Origin: Opisthocomus hoazin
Lineage: Eukaryota; Chordata; Aves; Opisthocomiformes; Opisthocomidae
Direction of reading: 5' to 3'
NCBI RefSeq assembly: GCF_030867145.1
Contig: NC_134414.1
Location: 130,770,465-130,834,464 of the forward strand
DNA: 64,000 nt
Within the stretch, counting starts at the first letter, position 1. Every line of letters starts with the position of its first letter. Under the pieces are notes generated by a model, which was not told where the DNA came from, did not search any database, and worked only from the letters and a program-made list of their open reading frames with translations. Shown piece by piece: positions 62,372 to 64,000 of this stretch. The position numbers and the translations under genes are program-made.

Positions 62372-63502
62372 GGCATAAAGAAGAATTTTAGTATTGGAGT
62401 GCCCAATGTCAAGCTCTACTCCTTGAAATAGCAAAGCATAAGAGTTTTCCAAAACTCAGAAATCAGTTATTTCAGTGGTATTCTAATTTCTGTTACATAC
62501 TTACAATTGTGTTTCTTGTATTCTAGGAAATTCAGGACAGAATTCGAATTATAGAGCTCTACGCTAAAGACCGTCAATTTGCAGAGTTTGTTAGGCAGCA
62601 TCAAATGTAAGTGAAATATCTTGTCTGGGTAACAGACTCCTTTGATGTTTTCTCATGTGGCCTTTGCTATTACTGTATTTTTCATATAAAGGGTCTAGAA
62701 ATGCTGGGACACTAGAGGTTAAGATTTCAACATTCTTTCTGCAGAGGTTCAATCCTTTTAAAGTACTTAAAATAATCAGTGTCAAAAGTAGATAGCCCCA
62801 GAAGGTATGTTAAAAGCAGTGAAGAGGAATCCCAAAGTTAATGGGTGTCACAGAAGCACGGACATCTATTTAGGTCCTTAAAAGCACAGACAGAACCTTC
62901 TTAACTCTTCCAGTGTAGTTACCATTGCCTGGTGTTCGATTTAAAATCGAAGTTTTAAAAGCATGTTAGTTCATCTGGAGTTCTCAAGACTTGGCAACTA
63001 ATCAAAACCCAACAGATCACTAGTACAATCCTGTCTGGTATGGTGGGCACCTACCACAACAGAAAGCTCACAGTTCCAAACAATTAACCAAGCTGAGCTG
63101 TGTGCTTTGATAAAAGTTAACCACGAGAAAGGCCATCAAGGAATTAATTATTAGCGCACAGAGTCCTATGAACTGTACTCCCACTGTAGCAAGCAGCAAA
63201 CTATAGGTAGCTGTGTTAGTTTGAAAGATACTGTAGTATAATTCCTTGGGATCCTATTAAAAATACCTACAGTAGCAAAAATCCAAGATCATCAACTACA
63301 CTTTTATCATAACTGAAAATAACAGTAGTTCACATTTTTCCACGTCAGTTGTTCATTTTTTCATCTTGAAAAGGATCAGCATCTAAATTTTCCACAGCTG
63401 GAAAGTAGTAAGGCATGCCTCATGTAAGCCTCGAATCCAGTGTTTGAAAAAGACTAACTTAATCATTGCTTCTCTGTTTTTCATTTCAGGAAGCTGCTTT
63501 AG
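5988..63502 (+). CDS. IMPG2: Interphotoreceptor matrix proteoglycan 2 (SPACRCAN), spliced gene of 20 coding exons
   Basis: IMPG2 is a membrane-anchored chondroitin sulfate proteoglycan of rods, cones and pineal photoreceptors. It organises the interphotoreceptor matrix and binds hyaluronan. The CDS joins 5988-6066, 7367-7627, 17774-17940, 30523-30554, 30651-30674, 39174-39226, 39684-39775, 42714-42875, 45671-45729, 47549-47566, 48893-49137, 49763-49845, 53666-53990, 54542-56259, 57158-57377, 58596-58806, 60944-61132, 61320-61518, 62527-62606 and 63490-63502. The sum is 4230 nt, phase-consistent, with no internal stop: about 1409 residues. Domains in order: signal peptide 1-26, RRKR motif near residue 80, SEA-1 about 255-370, Ser/Thr/acidic region about 400-1070, SEA-2 about 1072-1180, two EGF-like modules about 1183-1267, transmembrane helix about 1272-1296, cytoplasmic tail to the end. 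The SEA, EGF and tail exons match remembered human IMPG2 closely; IMPG1 lacks the transmembrane and cytoplasmic parts. No lesion was seen, so the gene looks intact. Confidence 0.96.
6067..7366 (+). other. IMPG2: IMPG2 intron 1 (1.3 kb)
   Basis: Intron with donor GTAATG and acceptor TTTTACAG. No mobile element was recognised. It contains TAATTAATTA at 7029-7038, about 330 bp before exon 2, a site type bound by paired-class homeodomain factors. Confidence 0.85.
7367..7627 (+). CDS. IMPG2: IMPG2 exon 2: N-terminal region with RRKR and [14 protein letters not shown] block
   Basis: Encodes about residues 27-113. The start is poorly conserved. From 7525 comes [19 protein letters not shown], which differs only slightly from the human [19 protein letters not shown] segment. 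RRKR-S fits a furin-type site (R-x-K/R-R), and the basic spacing resembles the hyaluronan-binding B-x7-B motifs described for this family. The acceptor is a tandem NAGNAG (ttttacag|cag|AAGG), so the exon may start at 7367 or 7370 without changing frame. It ends AGA G|GTAAGT, phase 1. Confidence 0.95.
12564..12585. repeat. Short GA/GGGA simple repeat
   Basis: An interrupted run of GA dinucleotides about 22 bp long, with one GGG interruption. A microsatellite within intron 2. Confidence 0.8.
17539..17558. promoter_or_regulatory. 20-bp perfect palindrome containing TAATTAATTA
   Basis: TGAAGTAATTAATTACTTCA equals its own reverse complement. The core holds overlapping TAATTA sites, the recognition sequence of paired-type homeodomain proteins such as RAX and VSX2. 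It lies 215 bp before exon 3. A regulatory role is inference. Confidence 0.3.
17774..17940 (+). CDS. IMPG2: IMPG2 exon 3: conserved N-terminal segment
   Basis: Encodes about residues 114-169, including [18 protein letters not shown] and [19 protein letters not shown], close to human VCQEAVWEAFRTFWDRLP and [19 protein letters not shown]. Acceptor tcttcag at 17773, phase 1 start; donor AAG|GTGGGT, phase 0 end. This is the most conserved segment outside the SEA and EGF parts. NFS is a potential N-glycosylation site. Confidence 0.97.
22408..23553 (-). mobile_element. Solo LTR of an avian endogenous retrovirus, about 1.15 kb
   Basis: The element starts TGTTTTAGTTTGGCC and ends ACCCATAACA. Read on the minus strand it begins TGTTATGGGTTTGCGTGGCA and ends in a block about the cysteine-poor 'gggcacctggc' phrase, which I recognise as a common avian ERV LTR form. 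Flanks GTGAA (22403-22407) and GTGGA (23554-23558) match at 4 of 5 bases, consistent with an aged 5-bp target duplication. No gag-pol-env is present, so it is a solo LTR. The minus-strand orientation is inferred from the remembered family ends and from the inverted related tip at 36440-36535. Confidence 0.8.
22850..23215. repeat. Degenerate tandem repeats inside the LTR
   Basis: Imperfect units built around 'ccacggggtcac', 'ctgctccagcgtgggtcc' and 'gcatggggtccc' recur at a spacing of roughly 50-60 bp. They form a GC-rich minisatellite-like block within the LTR and explain the overlapping long open frames there. Confidence 0.65.
27065..27473 (-). mobile_element. Solo LTR (409 bp) with perfect 5-bp target duplication
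   Basis: On the minus strand it begins TGTCCTGGGTTTGGCCAGGA and ends AAACCAAAACA, with TG...CA ends. It is flanked on both sides by GGTGG (27060-27064 and 27474-27478). It is GC- and CpG-rich against its surroundings. The 5' end matches a widespread avian LTR start that I recognise. No internal retroviral sequence is present. Open frames of up to 166 codons across it are incidental to the GC content. Confidence 0.88.
27546..27735 (+). repeat. Ancient MIR-type CORE-SINE relic
   Basis: The order of elements follows the MIR consensus: a 'ttaat..aatcctt' block, 'tgtggtaggta', then 'actgaaggaactgagcc', 'gaggtgttttggcaaagg', 'gccagtattagaactctagagccctgggctt'. Substitutions and small gaps are numerous, as expected for a copy from the amniote ancestor. 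Called from memory of the consensus without alignment. Confidence 0.6.
30523..30554 (+). CDS. IMPG2: IMPG2 exon 4: 32-nt microexon
   Basis: [10 protein letters not shown] plus a split Ser codon, matching human KLTYAKETVSS. Acceptor tttgttttccag, donor AG|GTGAGT; phases 0 to 2. Confidence 0.93.
30651..30674 (+). CDS. IMPG2: IMPG2 exon 5: 24-nt microexon
   Basis: Follows exon 4 after an intron of only 96 nt. Encodes S-SCTDWSC-G (split codons at both ends), in the place of human SELSSPVPVG. Acceptor tttcttgtcag is strong, donor GG|GTAAGT is near consensus, and the phases (2 to 2) fit both neighbours. Residue similarity is weak, so the call rests on splice sites, phase and position. Confidence 0.8.
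33557..33810 (-). mobile_element. Solo LTR (254 bp) with TATA box, polyA signal and 4-bp target duplication
   Basis: On the minus strand it runs from TGTCTCATGACCC to CACCACAATACA. In that orientation it shows TATATAAG, then AATAAA about 20-25 bases downstream, then a 'gattggggtccgtgaag' U5-like end. GTGC flanks both ends (33553-33556 and 33811-33814). A short LTR with a 4-bp duplication suggests a class I (gammaretrovirus-like) element; class assignment is tentative. No internal retroviral genes. Confidence 0.75.
33944..33976. repeat. Two-copy tandem repeat, period 18 bp
   Basis: The 15-bp word TATGTCAAATGAAAT occurs at 33944-33958 and again at 33962-33976. Confidence 0.9.
36440..36535 (+). 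mobile_element. LTR 3' tip, related to the 22408-23553 LTR but inverted
   Basis: The segment 'ttctcccctgtcttgttgag', 'gaggaggagagagagagcagc', 'gtgggcatttggc' and the end 'ctaacccaccaca' matches the reverse complement of the first 100 bp of the 22408 LTR. It ends ...ACCACA, so this is the 3' end of a + strand LTR. The CpG-rich stretch from about 36000, with a TATA-like ATATTTAAG at 36005, may be its 5' part, but I found no matching start or target duplication. Confidence 0.6.
39174..39226 (+). CDS. IMPG2: IMPG2 exon 6: linker
   Basis: Encodes about residues 188-205 ([18 protein letters not shown]), aligned with human GDTSTLGDTTLSVPHPEV by position. Acceptor tttttatttag, donor AGAG|GTCAGT, phase 2 to 1, fitting exons 5 and 7. 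Confidence 0.82.
39227..39683 (+). other. IMPG2: IMPG2 intron 6 (457 bp)
   Basis: Donor GTCAGT, acceptor aaactcag. No repeat or RNA gene seen. Confidence 0.85.
39684..39775 (+). CDS. IMPG2: IMPG2 exon 7: acidic linker
   Basis: Begins [13 protein letters not shown] and ends HEIEDADTA, about residues 206-236. Human has DAYEGASES...ISNEIENV here. The donor GCT|GTGAGT and phase 1 to 0 are consistent. The tract CCTCCCCCCC gives a proline run. Acidic and Ser-rich, probably disordered. Confidence 0.88.
39776..42713 (+). other. IMPG2: IMPG2 intron 7 (2.9 kb)
   Basis: No mobile element or gene was recognised. Short open frames on both strands only. Confidence 0.8.
42714..42875 (+). CDS. IMPG2: IMPG2 exon 8: start of first SEA domain
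   Basis: 54 codons. [20 protein letters not shown] opens the SEA fold (human [20 protein letters not shown]) and LLSEQFISQ continues it (human LEEEFISE). Acceptor cccttccag, donor CAG|GTGATT, phase 0 to 0. Confidence 0.96.
43281..43317. repeat. (CT)18 microsatellite
   Basis: About 18 uninterrupted CT units followed by a C run. Likely length-polymorphic. Confidence 0.95.
44053..44250 (-). mobile_element. Possible ERV LTR fragment
   Basis: On the minus strand there is a TATA-like CATAAAT near 44205, an AATAAA at about 44123-44128, and then a sequence ending 'gatttccccaactatca', as in a U3-R-U5 order. The + strand edge starts TGATAG. No matching far end or target duplication was found, so the limits and the call are tentative. 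Confidence 0.35.
44412..44438. repeat. Perfect inverted repeat, 12-bp arms, 3-nt loop
   Basis: AATGATGGTAAT, loop TTC, ATTACCATCATT. Capable of forming a short hairpin in RNA or DNA. It lies next to a T-rich tract. Function unknown. Confidence 0.85.
45671..45729 (+). CDS. IMPG2: IMPG2 exon 9: SEA-1 continued
   Basis: [19 protein letters not shown] plus a split codon, matching human VENAFTGLPGYKEIRVLEF. Acceptor caaaatag, donor CAG|GTAAAA, phase 0 to 2. Confidence 0.96.
45730..47548 (+). other. IMPG2: IMPG2 intron 9 (1.8 kb)
   Basis: Unique AT-rich sequence; no repeat family or gene recognised. Confidence 0.8.
47549..47566 (+). CDS. IMPG2: IMPG2 exon 10: 18-nt microexon in SEA-1
   Basis: S-SPEED-S with split codons at both ends, matching human RSPKENDS. 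Acceptor ctatattcag, donor ACAG|GTAAAG, phase 2 to 2. It is needed to join VLDY to SGVEVHYAV with the spacing seen in human. Confidence 0.88.
47567..48892 (+). other. IMPG2: IMPG2 intron 10 (1.3 kb)
   Basis: Mostly unique sequence. A CR1 3' tip lies at about 48822-48856, close to the acceptor of exon 11. Confidence 0.8.
48822..48856 (+). mobile_element. CR1 3' tip
   Basis: 'ttccaacccaaaccattcta' followed by a diverged ATTCTATG-type tail is the 3' end of an avian CR1 LINE. Only about 35 bp remain. It ends some 36 bp before exon 11, and so lies in the likely branch-point zone of that intron. Confidence 0.65.
48893..49137 (+). CDS. IMPG2: IMPG2 exon 11: end of first SEA domain
   Basis: About residues 316-397. 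[47 protein letters not shown] and LDPNSLQL match human with few changes. N-glycosylation sequons at NAT and NAS. Acceptor acaactgaag has a weak pyrimidine tract; donor AATG|GTGGGT, phase 2 to 1. Confidence 0.98.
49138..49762 (+). other. IMPG2: IMPG2 intron 11 (625 bp)
   Basis: No repeat or RNA gene recognised. Confidence 0.85.
49763..49845 (+). CDS. IMPG2: IMPG2 exon 12: start of the variable region
   Basis: [19 protein letters not shown]... ending ERPEFD. Aligns with human VRGVLRHQTEDLVWNTQ by the E-D-x-x-W-x-T-Q pattern. Acceptor atttccacag, donor GAT|GTGAGT, phase 1 to 0. Confidence 0.9.
49846..53665 (+). other. IMPG2: IMPG2 intron 12 (3.8 kb)
   Basis: No transposon recognised. A minus-strand open frame of 139 codons (50434-50853) lies here, overlapped by a 74-codon + frame; neither has a recognised family, splice support or phase fit with exons 12 and 13. 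The remainder is AT-rich unique sequence. Confidence 0.75.
53666..53990 (+). CDS. IMPG2: IMPG2 exon 13: Ser/Thr/acidic region
   Basis: Starts [18 protein letters not shown], like human DNTFQAAWPSADESITSS, and continues as acidic, Ser/Pro-rich sequence to APNSLD (about residues 426-533). Acceptor tatgttccag, donor GATG|GTAAGT, phase 0 to 1. Low complexity and little predicted structure; O-glycan carrier region. Confidence 0.94.
53991..54541 (+). other. IMPG2: IMPG2 intron 13 (551 bp)
   Basis: Ends in a long T-rich acceptor tract. No repeat recognised. Confidence 0.85.
54542..56259 (+). CDS. IMPG2: IMPG2 exon 14: large mucin-like exon and start of second SEA domain
   Basis: 572 full codons, about residues 534-1106. 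Most of it is acidic and rich in Ser/Thr/Pro with little human similarity, except for landmarks: [12 protein letters not shown] and IWPWEE (human LGSGSGQ and TWPWSE), [11 protein letters not shown] (human PWLEDDDSLL), and near the end VHSTEM-type sequence [10 protein letters not shown]. The final part, [20 protein letters not shown] and [12 protein letters not shown], opens SEA-2 and is nearly identical to human. Ser-Gly pairs in the acidic context near 54860-54885 are likely chondroitin sulfate sites. Donor CTG|GTAAGA, phase 0. Confidence 0.98.
56260..57157 (+). other. IMPG2: IMPG2 intron 14 (898 bp)
   Basis: Splits the second SEA domain. No repeat family or gene recognised. Confidence 0.85.
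57158..57377 (+). CDS. IMPG2: IMPG2 exon 15: second SEA domain with G-S-I-V-V motif
   Basis: About residues 1107-1179: [20 protein letters not shown], then [18 protein letters not shown], then [15 protein letters not shown] and [13 protein letters not shown]. Nearly identical to human. G-S-I-V-V at 57224-57238 fits the autoproteolytic G|S-hydrophobic motif of SEA domains. Acceptor tgtgttgcag, donor TCGG|GTAAGG, phase 0 to 1. Confidence 0.98.
57378..58595 (+). other. IMPG2: IMPG2 intron 15 (1.2 kb)
   Basis: No repeat family or gene recognised. Confidence 0.85.
58596..58806 (+). CDS. IMPG2: IMPG2 exon 16: EGF-like module 1 and start of module 2
   Basis: About residues 1180-1250. [20 protein letters not shown], then [14 protein letters not shown], then [19 protein letters not shown] and AIC. 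The cysteine spacing is that of paired EGF-like repeats. Very close to human. Acceptor gtgttctcag, donor TGTAG|GTAGGT, phase 1 to 2. Confidence 0.98.
58807..60943 (+). other. IMPG2: IMPG2 intron 16 (2.1 kb)
   Basis: AT-rich unique sequence up to about 60385, then a CR1 3' fragment (60386-60769), then the acceptor region of exon 17. Confidence 0.85.
60386..60769 (+). mobile_element. CR1 LINE 3' fragment (about 384 bp)
   Basis: Begins 'gggtttgttcagcctgcaga', contains 'gttgcccagagaggtggt', 'ggacatttaaggtcaggttg', 'gttggactagatgacc' and 'ccttccaaccc', and ends CCATGATTCTGT. This is the classic 3' region and UTR of an avian CR1, 5'-truncated, in the sense direction of the gene. No reverse transcriptase sequence is retained. 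Confidence 0.95.
60944..61132 (+). CDS. IMPG2: IMPG2 exon 17: end of EGF module 2, transmembrane helix
   Basis: About residues 1250-1313. [20 protein letters not shown] completes the EGF module. A hydrophobic run beginning [16 protein letters not shown] and ending VIFFLA (about residues 1272-1296) is the single membrane span, followed by the basic stop-transfer RTLRDQYTK. Acceptor tttgttgcag, donor CAGGG|GTAAGT, phase 2 to 2. Confidence 0.98.
61320..61518 (+). CDS. IMPG2: IMPG2 exon 18: cytoplasmic tail
   Basis: [20 protein letters not shown] matches human [20 protein letters not shown]; the end [13 protein letters not shown] matches human IRQMYESSELSRE. Tyr- and Ser-rich. Two acceptors keep the frame: ctcccccag (start 61320, chosen because it gives the length closest to human) and cccttgcag (start 61281), which would add 13 codons. 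Intron 17 is only 187 or 148 nt. Donor GAG|GTAAAT, phase 2 to 0. Confidence 0.88.
62209..62296 (+). mobile_element. CR1 LINE 3' end (short)
   Basis: 'tgtaggtgaccctgcttcgg', 'gggttggactagatgaccc', 'ccttccaacccc' and the terminal repeat ATTCTGTGATTCTGTGA. A 5'-truncated CR1 copy, sense to the gene. Confidence 0.92.
62325..62368 (+). repeat. A44 homopolymer
   Basis: Forty-four consecutive A, followed by a G run. Long pure A tracts are uncommon in birds, which lack active L1-driven retroposition. It could be a real expanded tract or a sequencing or assembly length error. Confidence 0.9.
62527..62606 (+). CDS. IMPG2: IMPG2 exon 19: cytoplasmic tail
   Basis: [20 protein letters not shown] then FVRQHQ, matching human [26 protein letters not shown]. 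Acceptor tgtattctag, donor AT|GTAAGT, phase 0 to 2. Confidence 0.96.
62607..63489 (+). other. IMPG2: IMPG2 intron 19 (883 bp)
   Basis: No repeat family or gene recognised. Ends in tttttcatttcag. Confidence 0.8.
63490..63502 (+). CDS. IMPG2: IMPG2 exon 20: last four residues and stop
   Basis: Completes a split Met codon and adds KLL before TAG (63500-63502). Human ends VEEV at the equivalent place. Acceptor tttttcatttcag and phase 2 fit exon 19. If exon 19 read through its donor instead, it would end at the TAA created there (62607-62610 region). Confidence 0.85.
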
Positions 63503-64000
63503 AGAAAAAAAGGAATCAGTAGAATGCATGTGGGAGATAAAGACTACCTTGTTGCCATAGCAACGGGCTCAGATGTAACTGCAAAGTTACTTATAGTCTT
63601 AACACTGGATGGATGGATACAGATGTTTTCTAAATGAATGGCTAAAATGTACAGATGTCTGTTTATCTCAATTACTTCTGGCTTTTCTGTGTAAAGTGAA
63701 ATTTTTAAGAGGTGAGCAGAAGTGGCAGAGGTTATGAAAGTTCATTTTTCTTTAACTCTGAACTGGACAGTGAACGTTTGTATACCAAGGCAAAAAAAAA
63801 TCTCCTCAGGTAAGAGAAGATACATGCACAACCAAACTAAAATGCACATTTAAAATCCCTGTCTGGCATTTATCCCCTCACTGGAGACGACTGTAGCTTT
63901 CACAGCTATAAAGCACCAGTGGAAAGAAATATTTGGTTTGCACACAAACAATTTGTAGGGGAGAACAGTTGTGCTAGAATTATGTTAGCGTTATTTTAAA
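63503..64000 (+). other. IMPG2: IMPG2 3' UTR, partial
   Basis: Follows the stop codon without an AATAAA or an obvious cleavage site, so the transcript probably continues beyond the window. Confidence 0.7.

Larger units (their letters stand above)
61519..62526 (+). other. IMPG2: IMPG2 intron 18 (1.0 kb)
   Basis: Contains a short CR1 3' end (62209-62296) followed 28 bp later by a 44-nt A homopolymer (62325-62368). Confidence 0.85.

Noticed and set aside
1..64000. CRISPR arrays, operons, tRNA or rRNA genes
   Set aside because: No regular spaced repeats, no operon structure and no tRNA/rRNA signatures were seen; the window is ordinary vertebrate intronic and exonic DNA.

Overview
This window is vertebrate nuclear DNA, almost certainly from a bird. 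It is fairly AT-rich, its genes are split by GT-AG introns, it carries CR1 LINE 3' ends of the avian type (the 'ggttggactagatgacc' block followed by ATTCTRTG repeats), and it contains solo LTRs of avian endogenous retroviruses. Nothing in it looks bacterial, plasmid-like or viral apart from these relics.

One protein-coding gene fills the window: IMPG2, interphotoreceptor matrix proteoglycan 2 (SPACRCAN), on the + strand. I recognised it by comparing translated exons with my memory of the human protein. I can place 20 coding exons from the start codon at 5988 to the stop at 63500-63502. Every junction has a GT donor and an AG acceptor, and the phases match throughout. The joined CDS is 4230 nt (about 1409 residues plus stop), somewhat longer than the roughly 1240-residue human protein, mainly because of the mucin-like exon 14. 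The order is: signal peptide (exon 1); basic RRKR/hyaluronan-type motif (exon 2); conserved N-terminal segment (exon 3); small linker exons (4-7); first SEA domain (exons 8-11); acidic Ser/Thr-rich chondroitin-sulfate-bearing region (exons 12-14); second SEA domain with an intact G-S-I-V-V cleavage motif (end of exon 14 and exon 15); two EGF-like modules (exons 16-17); one transmembrane helix (exon 17); and a short cytoplasmic tail (exons 18-20).

Layout: 1-5987 is upstream sequence with no gene I can recognise, ending in a perfect CRE 125 bp before the start codon. 5988-63502 is IMPG2, with large introns 2 (10.1 kb), 3 (12.6 kb) and 5 (8.5 kb). 63503-64000 is 3' UTR with no AATAAA seen, so the transcript probably runs past the window.

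The introns hold the mobile-element record: an LTR of about 1.15 kb with internal tandem repeats (intron 3), a 409-bp solo LTR with a perfect 5-bp target duplication (intron 3), an old MIR/CORE-SINE relic beside it, a 254-bp solo LTR with a TATA box and polyA signal (intron 5), an LTR tip of the same family as the first but inverted (intron 5), a possible further LTR (intron 8), and three CR1 3' ends (introns 10, 16 and 18).

I found no undescribed multi-gene system. The observations most worth checking are in gene architecture and regulation: a NAGNAG acceptor at exon 2, a 39-nt in-frame alternative acceptor at exon 18, three microexons (32, 24 and 18 nt), one of which falls in the SEA-1 loop that corresponds to the SEA cleavage region, TAATTAATTA homeodomain-type sites just upstream of exons 2 and 3, and the CRE.
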